From the NCBI GenBank assembly GCA_013399305.1, contig VXAI01000015.1:6069044-6133043 (forward strand): a DNA stretch of 64,000 nucleotides, given 5' to 3'. Made by a program: the position numbers and the translations under genes. Below the pieces are notes generated by a model. It did not search any database and was not told the DNA's origin. It saw nothing but the letters and a program-made list of their open reading frames with translations. The DNA is from Rostratula benghalensis. Lineage: Eukaryota > Chordata > Aves > Charadriiformes > Rostratulidae. Within the stretch, counting starts at the first letter, position 1, and every line of letters begins with the position of its first letter. Shown piece after piece: positions 50,501 to 63,530 of this stretch.

Positions 50501-53500
50501 CTGCAAAATGGAAATGCATCGTGTCTTTGTTAAGAGGACTGACAGTGTAATTTTTAAAAGTTTCTTTAAAGTAGTCCCAGGCAAAGACAAAAAGAGAGCT
50601 AGAAGAACAAAGTACTCTTGTGTGTTACAGTCAAAAACTTTCCAAGTTGATTAGAAATAGTAAGAAAGAATACAAAAGTCAGTCCTAGTAAGGACACTAC
50701 TCTCTATGCAATGCAACAGCAGCTGAATTTTTCTCCACTGAAGAAATGTGACTCTCAGTACTCACCCTGTACATCCTAATGCCTCGGCCTCCACTGTGCA
50801 ACCAATATAAATAAAGTGGTTTACCAAAAAGCATTACGGGAACAGAAAGAAAAGCAATGCTAAGTAAAAACCTCTGCAGAGCAACCTGTTAGGGAGGGAA
50901 AGAAAGAAAATTATATTAGACCACAAAATCCAAACCAAGAAAAGCCTTCCCATTTTCCTCTAAGGGTCTGTTTAAGCATAAGAAAAGCGCTACTGATTTC
51001 AGTGGGCATGTACTCCAAATTCAATGTACACATTTTACTTAATCAGACCCTTAAACTGGGTTCCAGATTAAGGCATTACTGCTACTCAGTATTATAAGAT
51101 TGTTTACAGCACATACAAAAGCATCAAAATTATAAACGTGAGACTGCATTCTTTAGCCTTAATTTTAACCTGGAAGATTTTGTTCTAGAAACAGGTATTT
51201 TCACAAGTCACCAAGTAAAATCTTACAACCAGTTACAAATACATTATTTAATAATAATATTTATTCCATTTCCCCTTAGTTTGATACATTCCCCTTCCTA
51301 GATGAACACTGAGCCATCAGCATTTAATGTCTGGCGTTATCTGTGTAGGGAACCACAGGATCTTGAGAAGCATTTAATAACATTACTAACCTGTCCGGTG
51401 TAGAAGACCTCTGCATCGCCTCCAAAAAAGAGGAACATATTAATAAACTGGATCATAATACTGGGAGCAGATGTAGAGTCCTCTGCAGAGTATGCTAGCC
51501 ATTTAAAGAAGATCAGAAACACAAGGTAGCCAAAGATGCACATCATGAATAAAAGTTCAGGAAGAAAAACCAAATAAATATTATACTTCTTCTTGAAATG
51601 CCTGCAAGATAAAAATGGGGGAGAAAAACAAGTAAGTTTTACAAAGAAAAAAGAAAGATCAAGAGAAATACTTGGCCCAAATATGATTTCAATGAAACAG
51701 AACAGTAACCAACACTTCTAAACAGCGAGACTGAAATTACATTCCAGAACTGATTTTTTCATATTCAGTGACATTTTAACCAGGTTTGTCAGTGGACAAA
51801 CCAAGACCACAAGAGACGCATATCTCTATTTAGCAACAAATGAAATAAAATCTTATATTAATCAATGTCTGCCTATTTTTTGGCATAATACTGATCTATC
51901 CTCCCTACTGCCTTTTTTTAAGAACAGTTTTCACAGCTACTGTTATTCTGTAGTTAAAAAAATTGTTTCAGTTTCTCTTACCAGATTAATTGCTATAATT
52001 CAAGACTTGACAAAAACTGTAACGTTACATTATCTTAACTTCTTGTACTTACAAGTGGTTAAATACCCCCAATACAACTCCAAACGTCATGTGAGTCACA
52101 CCAAAAATCACAGACATTTTCATTTTGAAAGAATTTAAAAAACTGAGACGGTTGCCTGCCAAATTCCATATCTGAAGAAGAGAAGAGAAACCCAGCATTA
52201 AAGAACAGTGTAACAGAAGGAATAAAACAGCATCCTTTCTCTATTTGAGACCAGAATTCTACCTCAAGCAAAGATAACAACTGAAATTTGAGTTTCGTGA
52301 AAACAAATATTTCTTTGACTCATTATGGGAAAAGTTCTTTTTGAATGGAGAATGCAAACAGGAAAATAAATCTTACTGTAGAAAACAATATTTTTCTAAC
52401 TGTCACGGTTTCAGTTGGGATAGAGTTAAGTTTTTTACTTAAGATTTGGGAGGGGAATTGGGTGATGGATCACTGGCAGTTTCAGTTGTTGCTGAGCACC
52501 CAAGGCCTTTTCTGCTCCTCATTCCACCCCACCAGCAAGTAGGCTGGGGGTGCACAAGGAGTTGAGAGGGAACACAGCGAGGACAGCAGACCCCAGCTGA
52601 CCAAAGGGATACTCCATGCCATATGACATCATATTCAGTATATAAAACTGAGAGGAGGAGGAGGAAGGGGGAGACTTCTGGAGTGATGGCATTTGTCTCC
52701 CCAAGTAACAGTTACGCATGTTGGAGCCCTGCTTTCCTCCAGCTATTAAACTCTTTTTACTCTTTTTATCTCAACCCACAAGTTCTTTTTTCCACTTTGG
52801 CTTTTCTAATTCTCTCCCCCATCCAAACTGGGAACGGGGGGGGGAGGGGGGGGCGAACACGAGCAAGCAGCTGCCTGGTTCTACTGGCCTGCTGGGGTTA
52901 AACCACAACACTAACACATACCAAAAACTAATTTACAAATGACTGATCATCACAAATGGGTAACTTAAAAGAATAAAACAAACCGGATCAATTCCAAAGG
53001 GATAGGCTCCATTGTATACACCAGTAACATTTGGATCCAGTGTTAAAAATTGATTTGACTTCAGATCATCAAGACTGCAGAGAAAGAAAACCAGTCAGAT
53101 CTGACATTGTTTAAACATAGTGACAACATATACTTTCAGTTCTGTAAGCCACCACTTCTGCTTTCCTTCCTATGGTTATAGGACTTCACAAGAATACAAA
53201 GATTTCTAAGCACAAAGGGCCTGGCTAATAAAAACAATAGAAAAAAAAAATATCTCTAGAAACTCAGAGTCGTACTTTGCACTGTCCGTGAAAGAAGTTT
53301 CTAGATTGTATTCCTCATTCCCCTAGAATAGAAAATTTAACTTAAAAAGTTCACAATTTGCTTGTATGTAGAATTCAGTAACAAACACACAAAGAGTATC
53401 TTCTTTCGCTTTTTGCATTTAGATGAGTTTCCACTCTAACTTCATATAATTAACACATTTCTCACAAGCTGTTCACATTTTAACCAAAGTCAGTGGTTTT

Positions 53501-56244
53501 GCCTCTACTCTTTCAAGCCACTTCCTGTTTTTGAGACAAAATGAAATGTAAGCTCTCAACACTTAAATACCAAAGGGCCATGACTCCTCAAAACAGTAAG
53601 GTGAAGAAGTACGTTTGACAATTCACATAACCTACTTTTTTTTTTTTCTTTTTTTAAACTATCAAGAAGAGCTGTGCAAAGACTAATGATTGATAGGTAA
53701 CTACTTTATTTCAATTGTTTTGTTGGGTTTTTTTTACAGTAAATACTAATGCTGCTTGGCTATTCATTCCAGAGGCATGACCTCTGGACAAATTTCTCCC
53801 AAACTAGCCCTGTGTTTTCTATTCCTCTTAATATCTTGTATCTCTCCTGGAAAATACCATAATTGGAAGCAAATTAAAACCATCAGCATAAAGACAATGC
53901 TACTGAAGTCTCCAGCCATTCATAAGAACACCTTTGTGAGACCACAAAAAAGATAAAGAAGACATCCAAGAAGATTTAGGGACTGAATAAACCCTAGATA
54001 TGTAACCTCATAAAATTAGGTGCAAGTACTTACTAACAATAAAAAGATACTATGCCAGTTACAGCTTTTAATGACTAAAAGTTCTCAGCTAACATATAGC
54101 ATTAGGTTACAGCAACAGAATTTGTTCCAGAAGACTGACTGTCATCTGTACTCTAGGAAGTGTTCCAGGTGTCTGAGGACATGTAATTCCAGTAAAGCAG
54201 CACTGATAAATACCAGAGTAACTTGATAGATCGACTGACTCAAATATAATCAAGTTCTAGTAGTAGTGCTGCGCAAAATTGTGTTCTCCATGGATTTAAG
54301 ATAATAAGTAATTTGACTTTTTTAAAAAAAAAAAACCCTATTACTGCCTTTTGTATTTTAAGGGTAGATACATCACTTTGCCATTAGCACACTAGTGCTT
54401 ACTGCCTGTACAACTAGATTTAATAACCCAATTTAAAAATTAGATTGCCTGAGCAACCTAGTGGCCTTCTATGAGCGAGTGACTACATCAGTGGACAAGG
54501 GATGTTGTCCACTTGGACTTCTATAAGGCCTTTGACAAGATCCCCCATAACATCCTTCTCTCTAAATTGCAGATATGGACTCAATAGGTTGACGGTTCAG
54601 TGGACAAGGAATTGGTTGGACAGTCACATCCAGAGGGTACTGGTCAATGGCTCAATGTCCAGATGAAGATCGGTGACAAGTGCCTATGGGGTCCGTACTG
54701 GAACCAGTACTGTTCAATAGCTTCATCAGGGGATGGACAGTGGGATCGAGTGCACCCTCAGCAAGTCAGCAGATGACACCAAGCTGAGTGGTGCAGTTGA
54801 CACGCCTGAGGGACGGGATGTCATCCAGAGGGACTCTGCTCTTTGCAAGGGCGTTGGATTAGATGACATTTAAAGGTTCCTTCCAACACAAACCATCCAC
54901 CAATTTTGCTGCATTTCAGTACATTTAATTACCCCTCTCAAAAGGACAGTTAAAATTAATTACCAAAAGGCTTAAACTGCTGCAGGAAGTACATTTTTCT
55001 TTTAATGATACAGCAAATAGAGGCACGGTACTCACTGCCAAACGTTCTGCTCAAACATTGCTGAAACATTCCATCCAGAACCAAATATATTAAAGGACTT
55101 TGAAAAGCAGTCATTATAGATCAATCCAGTGTATACAGAAAACAGACCCATTAATAAAATAACGTATCTGCCTTCAAATAACATTTTCATTATCTGTAAG
55201 TATTGGAAAAAAAGACAAAATAGAGAACATAATGTGCTATGTGAAAACTTGGTCTCTACAAATTTCTAAGAGAAACACATTTTTGGCCATACCAAGACTT
55301 CTAAAACCTAAAAATTCTCGTGAATAGTCATTAAGGAATATGATTAAACCTACAGCCAAGCAAGACGTAAGAGAGAGCACTTTGCTTTAAGCATGTAAAG
55401 AAGTGATTTACAGATGGCAGTCACCAAATGGGTACAGTTCATCCCCCACATTCACAGCTTTATGTCAGGTGATTTATATGCAAAGGTTCATATGCATTAG
55501 AAAATAGAACTAGCAGCAAGAATTTTCTCATTGACATTGTTACACTGAAGAATAGTCTTTTAAAACCATGTTTCCATCCTGGGACTAGTTGTCAAGAAGT
55601 TAGTAATTTGCAGCCATTAAACATAACGCTAATGAGAGATGAACGGGTTCCTGCATGCCAGCCCCATGTTATTAAAAAAATCAGTTAACAGTAAATTTAA
55701 TAGAATTCAAACTACCACTCCTTTTCAGAAACAAAAACAGAAGATGGACGTAGTAAAATTATTTTCTCCTCATATTAGTCACTGTAACCACATTCTGTAA
55801 AACATATACATCACTAACGAGCCCTGGCAGAAGGAAAGAAAAGCCCAACAATATCAACTGGTTTTTGCCAGTCTCTCATTCCATCTTGGTTATTTCTGCC
55901 CTTTCAAAAATAGTGAGTGAACGGTTTGTTAAAATTACCATATTAATATTGAGCAACAGGGTAACGTTAAACACAAAAAGCTCCAAAACAGAGAAAAAAA
56001 CCCTAATACATGGGCAATAAATAGTACTTTTCAGAAACATAGTAGCTATTTAACTGAAGTTATCTTTCTGGATGGGGAGTAAATTATTTATAACACCCTT
56101 TTACCTCATCTTGTGATCTTTGTAATCTAGGGTGGTTTTCATACAGTATTGTCAGGAGTGCAAATATGAACATTAGTAGACCGTGCCCAAAGTCTCCAAA
56201 CATAACCGCAAACAAGAAGGGAAAAGTGGTGATGTTATAGAGAG
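47590..56244 (-). CDS. ATP6V0A2: ATP6V0A2 exons 11-20: membrane domain and C-terminus
   Basis: Exons: 56105-56244, 55036-55193, 52984-53074, 52053-52171, 51391-51601, 50766-50885, 50381-50500, 49148-49265, 48623-48794, 47590-47692. Exon 11 begins the membrane part ([19 protein letters not shown]). Hydrophobic helices recur in exons 12, 14, 15, 16, 18 and 19. Exon 17 is an acidic loop ([19 protein letters not shown]). The arginine essential for proton transport in this family is in exon 18, in [13 protein letters not shown], with its codon at 49176-49178. Exon 19 ends [11 protein letters not shown], and exon 20 encodes the cytosolic tail and the TAG stop at 47590-47592. A solo LTR lies in intron 13 and a CR1 copy in intron 12. 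Confidence 0.95.
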
Positions 56245-59200
56245 CTGAAATGACAAGAGAACAGGTTTCAGGCACACAGCACAACAGGTGATGGGGATAC
56301 CTGAATTATGCCTAAGCAATCCAACTACTTTAACCTCTCAAACAACTTTCAGCTTTAAGTTTGAAAGACAGTTCACCCGCTGTTAATAGACCTTTCTCCC
56401 ACACTACAAATTTAACCTTGTTAAAAGCTTCCGTGTGTTTATCCCTTAGTAATGACAACCCCACAGTTGAGCATCAGCTGACCATTCTGAGGATAGTAAT
56501 ACGAGCCCAGTAAATCAAAACCAAGCAAACTGTTCTGCCTCTGTGGCTGTTTTGGCTCTGTACTGTAACACACATTCTCCTATACACAGACAGACATAAA
56601 CAACTCAGCTGCAAAAATACATAAGGACATTAAGCTCACTGGGCTACACAACAAACCATTTTTTCAAGGATGAGCTCTATGCACTTCAGCAAGATCAATA
56701 GCCATTACCATTAGGTTTTCCTCCCCTAAATATCTTATCCAATGTAAAACATATAAGGAAACATTATACAGCTATTATCAGTAAAATTGCTAAAATAACT
56801 CAGTAAAATCAAATCCCATCTTACAGCTTGGAGCACCATTTGTACTTTCGTTGAGCTACTGAAATTTCAAACCAGCTATTAATAAGCATCGCTGGCACAA
56901 TTTTGCCTTTACTAGTGTTCAAGTCAGCAAGGTATTTAGCCACATAAGAAGGGAAGCAATAATGGTAGCACAGCTCACAGTTCAGATTTCAGAATGACCA
57001 ACCTGGATTAACTTCTCCGTAGTCTCCAACTCCATAAGCATCAACAATGTTTTGGAACCCTGAGGTGAATTTGTTGGTACGTATCAAAGTTGGAGGAGGT
57101 TGTGTTGTTGGGATGGTATTCATGAATGAAGAAATTGCAGCTCCACTCTTCCTCTAATGGCAGGCAGAAAGAAAACACATTTATATAAAAACTCAAGTGG
57201 TATTTAATCTAAACTAAATGAAAACATTTTCTCTATCAGCAGATTCACTGATCCTGAAACAGCCCAAAATTAAGCCCCAAGTTTGACATTTATCCATTCG
57301 TGCCTTCTTAAAAAGAAATACATTAATCTGTTCTTCTAAAAACACTAATTACATACAGTAGTCTCATTCTTACTTTATGTGAAATACCAAGTGAGAATCA
57401 TCGGTCAATATTAGTCAATTATCATCAGTCAGAATTTAATAGTTAAAAATTCCCTCTCATAAAACAAAAAGATGGAGCTGCACTCAACACAACTAGCATA
57501 TGAGATAGCATCTTCTACTTGACTTCAAATAGTATCATGAGCCCAGTCAGAGTTGGGTCCAACAGAGAAGTTCTTATTCCAGAAAATAAAAACTAGAAGA
57601 AAACCCTCAAAAAATCAACACAACACTGAATAAAGGCTAATAATGAAGTTGTGTTACATGAGTTCATAGAGACCCAGGCCTGCCTATGGCTACTTTTAGC
57701 CTATTAGAAATAATTATTTTCTTTCCTTATGTGTATAGTTAGTTCAAGACAAAAGTTTTAACATCAGTGAACATTCAGGTGACTTACTGAACCTTCCTCC
57801 AAGGCATGGCGCAAATTCTGCAGATCAGCCACTGGACACCAAACCTCAGCGATTAAACATTTATTTGTGACGTCAAAACTGCACAGGTTGAGTACATGAT
57901 AAATGGCTTTCATCTTCTTCACTTGGATAACCCACGTATAGATGGATTCAGATGCTTTACACAAGACTTGGCGTAAGTAATCCTCAGTTTTATGCAGCAC
58001 CTTGTCCAAGAAAAAAAAAAAAAAAACCCACAAAAAAGATGGGATTGAAAACATAGCAGTGGTTCCGTTAACCACAGTGATGGCACCTGCTGCTTTCCCA
58101 CTGCTGGAGCACATTTGCAGGAGCCCACACCAACCACTGCTTAAAACAAACACAGAAAGCAATGTCAATTGCCCCAAAGTTTAATAGGTACATGCAACAC
58201 AAGACCAGGAATGTAACACACAGTCATGTTCAGATCCAAAGGCGTACGTACTTCAGAAACACCTTCACGTATTTAATGCTGTGATTTGTCAAACAATTTC
58301 CAATGGAGCAGTAACTACAGCAAAGGGAATACTGTCATTTACTCACATTGTGAAGATCCTGAATACGGATATTTAGTCCTTCGACAACTGCTGTGCGCTC
58401 CTCCAGGGTATTTGGATATGGGTACACATGACAGTGATAGCTACAGAAAAACAGAAGGTTGTGTTAAATCACCAAACTAAAACAAAACACATCACCCAGC
58501 CCCACGGCCCAGTCAAATCTGCAACACACCATCTAATAACCATGGAAGAGATTCAGCTGAGAGAGTCAGTATTTTGCCTGTACTTAATAAAAACTGCAGA
58601 TAAAATGACTCACACATTTATTTGTATATTGCATAACGATAAAGCTCGATGCAGTGGCAGGAGGAGGAACGAATTTAACTTCAAAAACCTTGCCTAAAAA
58701 TCAAGACTTACAAGGAAAGGGAGCAGGGGGAAAACCAGCAAGAAAATAACCCAGGTATAAAGAAATGTTATCGATATTAGTTTTATTTCTTACCAGTCAC
58801 AAATCTTCTTAACTTTCTGGCCAATTTGTTCACCCCAGTAGGACACTAAAAAAACAAACCATTTTGTGCTTTCACCCTATCAAGAAAAAAAAAAAAAAAA
58901 ACCACAATGTTGCAGTTTATTTTTAACCAACAACTCCACTGTGACAAAATTATAGAGCAAAATGACACGTGAATAATTAGAAAAAGTTGTGTTAGTGCCA
59001 TTAACCTTCCACTATTTTAGTGAAGATTAAAAAAAATAAAATTCAAGTGTGCCAATCTGTCTCCTTTTTTGGTATATTAGAGAAAAACAAAAAGTTTTCA
59101 GGGAAAATGAAAGAGAGAGTGTATTTTACTGTCTCAGAATTACAAGTAACAAAAAAAGTCTTTAAAAATTACAATGTAACAAATTAGAATTGAGGCAAAA

Positions 59201-62200
59201 TTTAAAAGTGACTAATTAGACAGCCATTATTGCTGATTTGCAAAAAATGAATTTTGTAAGTTCAGATAAAAAAACTTAAAAGAAGACCAAGTATACTCCA
59301 GATGTTTTTTTTCCCTTAACTACTGAATGAACAAATAAATTTACTCTTAAGAGGTGATGCATTGTACAGACCTAGTTAATAAATATCCAAGCAGCCATTA
59401 ATGCCACGTATTGTGATCAAGGTAGCCAATCATAAAGTCACTACTATACCTCAATAAAGTTCTGCACTCATCAAGCAGAACCATGAAAAATTAATCACCA
59501 CTCCTGTATTTATGGTGGCATCAAGACCTCTAATCTTGAAGTCTTAGAAGTTCTAATCCTTTTAAATAGTTTTCCCTCCAAGGGCATTAGGAAATCATTT
59601 ACAGTCACTGCAAACCCGAGCAGTAATTCTTCCAAGTCTCAAGAAAGAGTACAGAATACAATAAACTGGTAGTTACAATATTTACTCACCGTATCTGGAT
59701 CTTCCAGACACTCATCCAGCTCTGCATATGTAAGAATATGTAAGCCTTTACAGACTCTCCACAGCATTTTTTCAAATGCTTCAACTTTTGCTATGTGAAC
59801 TAACCCAGATATGAATCTATGGAAAAGGAAAAATTTGGAAAATAAGCTAAAATGCACAAGAAAAATTAAAAACTCAGAGTACATCATAACTCAAGATCTC
59901 AGACACAATAATTTCACATCTGCCATCTCTAGAGAAGGAAACACCAGGAAGGAACTGGTATATAAAGAGTCAATTTCTGTTTGGAAACAAACTGATTGTA
60001 GGCCTGAGCTCACAGCTGGAATAATACTTGGCATAGTTCCTTTCTGTGACAATAAGGTTCTTAATTTTTACTTGGTAAGATCCCCCTCTCGTAATGGTGT
60101 TGCAGAGACCAGTATCCATGTATCATTTTTAAGGCAAGTAGGTGATCATACAAAATAATGTCACATTTACAACTGACACCGCCCGGTGATTAAAAAAAAA
60201 AGTGTGTTATTCTTAGAAAAACAGTTTGAACAGTAGAAGAAAGTGGTGATTTAAAGCATTTGAAGATTTTCCTTAAGACATAGATTTGGTTTGATAGAAG
60301 CTCTGTGACGGTTTTTTTTGGTGCTGTCCTACTTATCTCTTCAAATAACCCAATTTTGTTAGAAAGTTGTATTTGGGGCAGACTCCTGCCCTGTCTAAAA
60401 CTGTTTGGTTCATCTGAAATCACTACTCAAGCTACATTCCCACTTCGAAGAAAACAGCACAAAGTGACAACCTGCCATATGTGGACTGACCCACACCTAC
60501 CCCAGCTTGGCACCCAGTCTGTGCATACAGTTGTAATCCATTAATTGCTCATTTTCCACAGATGCAAATTCTTCATAATTTGCATGTAAACGGTTTTCAT
60601 ACTGGCAAATAAAAGAAAAAAATCATTTAAAGCTGTCAGGAAAAAAAAATATTTTCATTTATTACTCTAAAGAGGAAAAGTTAATTACATAAATTGTTTC
60701 AATAAAAATATAGAATCATAGAATGGTTTGGGTTGGAAGAAACCTTAAAGATCACCCACCCCGCCCTGTCCTGGGCAGGGACACCTCCCACCAGACCAGG
60801 CTGCTCAAAGCCCCATCCAGCCTGGCCTCGAACACCTCCAGGAACAGGGCAGCCACAGCTTCTCTGGGCAGCCTGGGCCAGTGTCTCACCACCCTCATAG
60901 TTAAACCAAAAACTTTAAAAAGAAGTATTAAAAGTTTGCTGGGTTCAATTCAGACAACAGAACAATCCCAAGATCTCAAGTGCACTGCTCTTAGCAATTA
61001 CAGGCAACGTTGCACAGATTAGATGGTAAGTTTCTTAGCACATTTTATACATCAAAATAACACAATGACTCCTTCATTTTCAGTTGGCATCAGCAGTAGC
61101 ATCCAAACAAATAAGAAGAGAAATCACAAAGCTCCTTTAAGTTCAGAGCTGCATTTTGCTATGGATACGAACGCAGCCCAACACAAAAGGCTGCCAGCCA
61201 GGTTCTCTAGGTACCAAGCACAAATAATAAAAAACTACAGGGCTGTAAAGCCCGACACCAAGTCATGCAGTTAACTACAACTCCTAACAACAGGCAACCA
61301 AAATGCCACACGACAGACACTCCCTGTCAAACAACATAATCAGTACCTCATTTGTTCTCCTGACAAATCTCTGCGTGACCTCTAACATGCATGTGTATTC
61401 TGTCAGTTCAAGCAGGTTTTTCCTCAACTTTTCTTTGTTTTTAGTCACTTCCCTCAATTCTGTCTCCAGCTTCTGCAACTGTTCCTAAGACACAGAGAAA
61501 ATAATGACATAAAATCAGTTATACTCTTTTGGAAATCAGGAGAGGATTAATTTTAAACAGATGTTAATTTGCTGCAATGATGGGAGTTTCCCAATTTTTT
61601 AATTAACTTAGGTTTTATCTCTCAGTCTCCCAAAGATTGCTTTGCATAGAGTACACTTGATCCTCCACGGGCATCTGTTAAGTCTGCTGTTCTGACCCTA
61701 ATTTGTGCCCGAACAAAGTAACACAGCTTTGGAATTAGAACTTCAGATGGAACAGGGTGCAAGAACTTATCAATTCTATTAAAGAGAATTACAGTCATTC
61801 AAAACTATATCTGCATTTTACAACCTTCTAACGCAATACCAGAAAAAGCATTCAGAGGAAATAGCACCATGTTTTGCTCTGCAACCAGCATTGGCTCCTG
61901 CAGAGCTTTGGGCATACAAAACTCCAACATGCCCTGGAAATTTTGGATGCACAAAAAGAACCTTAGGTAAGGCAAAGATAAAAAGTTACCTGGATTTCTA
62001 AAGTGTGTTTCAGCAAGGGGGCAGGAGGAGCAACATCGCCTTCAGGGAGTGGAATATCCGCCTTTTTAATTTCTTGTACTAAATATCCTGGAGTGAAAAG
62101 AAAACCAAAATATAAAAGGAGGAAATGGCATTTCCTTATGCTCCCTAGAATGCTGCAGAGTTGACCTTCAGCTGTTACTGATGGTGTTGATCACACTGCA

Positions 62201-63530
62201 TTATTAGGCCCAAGCTATTTTATTAACACCACACATGGCTTCAAAAAAAGAGGGGGTTACGGAGGGCTAGAAATAAATAACACAGAACATTTCTGTCTTG
62301 GAAGGTTGCAGAAGTAAGCTATCTTCAGAGGTCTCCAACTGAAATTTTCCAACCACAAGTACTTTTTAAGCAGCTTTTAACGTTTCCTAGTACCTCTCTG
62401 CTGCTGCAACAATATACCACTTTTTGATAATCATGCCACCTGCCAAAAATTTACGTTCTGCTTATTGATCCATGTTTGGAATAAAAAGTGTTCAAGCAAG
62501 GCAGCTTAAGCAACCTTGACAACAAATACAACTCACACTGGGCAGGGAGGCTGCCAAAATAGCTACTGGGCATGGTTTGGCATGACCAGCACATGCCTCT
62601 GACGAGACTCCAATAAAAAGAATCCTTTAACAGTGATTTTTCCTCAGGATAGAGTGAAGAAATCTGCATCTTGGTTGCAATGCTCTGCATACCCTTCTCT
62701 ATTCATTCACATACCATGTGAATACAATTATTAATAACTTGAGATATTTTTGAGGGTGCTTGGAAGTTCAGCAAAATTGAGTTATGTAAGATGAAAAACA
62801 GGGTTTATTTTATGGTCATGGAAATATCGAGGGTAAAGCTTTTATTTTCCTAGCAGTGTTTGAAGCAGTCAATACTGAAATGTTCTCAACTATTTATCAG
62901 CAAAAGACTAGCAGCTCTCCCTCACCTCTGGGCTTAAAGAAACCCCAACCTATAGCACATACATGGTGCAGTGTAAGTAAATTTCAGAGATCACAAAACA
63001 AAGAAACAGAGATCAGTGGTAAAACACTGAAAGAGGTTGCCTAGAAAAGTCGTGGAGTCTCCACAATTCAAAATCCCTGAGAACCTGCTCTAGCTGGAGG
63101 TGACTAGGTGATCTCCAGAGGTCCCTTCCAACCTAAAGGACTCTGTGATACACTCAAAACTGATGCAGCATGTCAAGACAAATTAAGGAATACATTTGTT
63201 ATGTTCTGACGCAATTCAGTACTACCATTAAGTCACCTCCAGCTCCAAAAATCTCCATAAAGACTCTACATATGAGTCTAAGTGTATTTTTGCATAGATA
63301 TGAAAACTCTGTAAGACTCTACAACACTCAGATCATACAAGACCAGGAAGATTAAAAAACCTGTAGCTGAAATCTCCACTGTGGTTCCACTCCAGCAATG
63401 TAAACTTTAACAATGCCACAGACAAAGGGCAGACATGAAAACAAAGCTCACCAAGTATTCTTTCCATTTCTTCACACTTCTTTACTTCATTCACAAATTT
63501 TCTCTGAAATACACTTACATTTGGGTTAAG
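47590..63530 (-). CDS. ATP6V0A2: ATP6V0A2, V-type proton ATPase 116 kDa subunit a2 (exons 2-20; exon 1 outside window)
   Basis: Subunit a of the membrane V0 sector. It forms the two half-channels that pass protons to the c-ring, and isoform a2 acts in Golgi and endosomal membranes. Nineteen exons join in phase on the minus strand, giving 2,436 coding bases (811 residues plus stop). The human protein is 856 residues. The missing start of about 39 residues fits a single exon to the right of base 64000. Identity to a2 rather than a1, a3 or a4 comes from the N-domain (RCEELERIL-type segment, [14 protein letters not shown]) and from the C-terminus resembling the human end (VEFQNKFY, then FNKDDTA). 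The downstream neighbour DNAH10 is as in other vertebrates. No disruption was found. Confidence 0.96.
48254..48345 (+). repeat. 19-bp minisatellite, about 4.8 copies
   Basis: The unit ATACATCAATTGTACTGCT starts at 48254, 48273, 48292, 48311 and 48330. Copies look identical and are contiguous, with no spacers. It lies in the last intron of ATP6V0A2. Confidence 0.95.
52396..52400 (+). repeat. Left target-site duplication of the solo LTR
   Basis: CTAAC directly precedes the LTR and recurs exactly after it at 52911-52915. Confidence 0.85.
52401..52910 (+). mobile_element. Solo LTR of an avian ERVL-type endogenous retrovirus
   Basis: A 510-base element begins TGTCACGG and ends CACAACA (TG...CA), flanked by the 5-base duplication CTAAC (52396-52400 and 52911-52915). 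It has a TATA box (TATAAAA, 52641-52647) and an ATTAAA polyadenylation signal (52745-52750). A G-rich tract lies near 52836-52853. The internal text matches a common bird LTR family that I recall as ERVL-related. No gag or pol lies beside it, so it is a recombination remnant. It sits antisense in ATP6V0A2 intron 13. Confidence 0.88.
52911..52915 (+). repeat. Right target-site duplication of the solo LTR
   Basis: This is the second copy of CTAAC, directly after the LTR end. Confidence 0.85.
54451..54898 (+). mobile_element. CR1 LINE fragment: ORF2 piece joined to the 3' end
   Basis: The first 390 bases resemble the reverse-transcriptase part of CR1 ORF2 (segments similar to VDKG, KAFDK and a DDT-like region). 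They contain stops and frameshifts. At about 54840 the sequence jumps to the CR1 3' terminus (GGATTAGATGACATTTAAAGG region). The copy is therefore dead and internally deleted. It lies in ATP6V0A2 intron 12, antisense to the gene. Confidence 0.8.
57003..63530 (-). CDS. ATP6V0A2: ATP6V0A2 exons 2-10: cytosolic N-terminal domain
   Basis: Exons: 63452-63530, 61990-62087, 61347-61484, 60501-60601, 59690-59816, 58794-58876, 58347-58440, 57788-58000, 57003-57153. This hairpin-shaped domain links V0 to the V1 peripheral stalks. Exon 2 reads [19 protein letters not shown]. Exon 4 is a charged coiled-coil segment ([19 protein letters not shown]). Exon 6 carries [15 protein letters not shown], exon 7 [13 protein letters not shown], and exon 9 [20 protein letters not shown]. 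Exon 10 has [20 protein letters not shown], the last conserved segment before the first membrane helix. The acceptors of exons 7 and 9 follow long T runs (17 and 16 bases on the transcript strand). Confidence 0.94.
60711..60902 (-). mobile_element. CR1 LINE 3' fragment
   Basis: The + strand reads TAGAATCATAGAATGGTTTG and then GGTTGGAAGAAACCTTAAAG. This is the reverse complement of the CR1 3' end with its octamer tail. It lies in ATP6V0A2 intron 4 and is among the better-preserved copies in the window. Confidence 0.88.
63030..63155 (+). mobile_element. CR1 LINE 3' fragment
   Basis: The stretch ends with GATCTCCAGAGGTCCCTTCC and AACCTAAAGGACTCTGTGAT, the typical CR1 terminus in + orientation. 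It lies in ATP6V0A2 intron 2. Confidence 0.8.

Noticed and set aside
52623..52942. Open frames inside the solo LTR
   Set aside because: LTRs of this kind are non-coding, and the frames cross the element end. No retroviral gene remains beside it.
54481..54838. Reverse-transcriptase-like reading in the CR1 copy
   Set aside because: Several stops and frame changes within 360 bases show that it is inactive.
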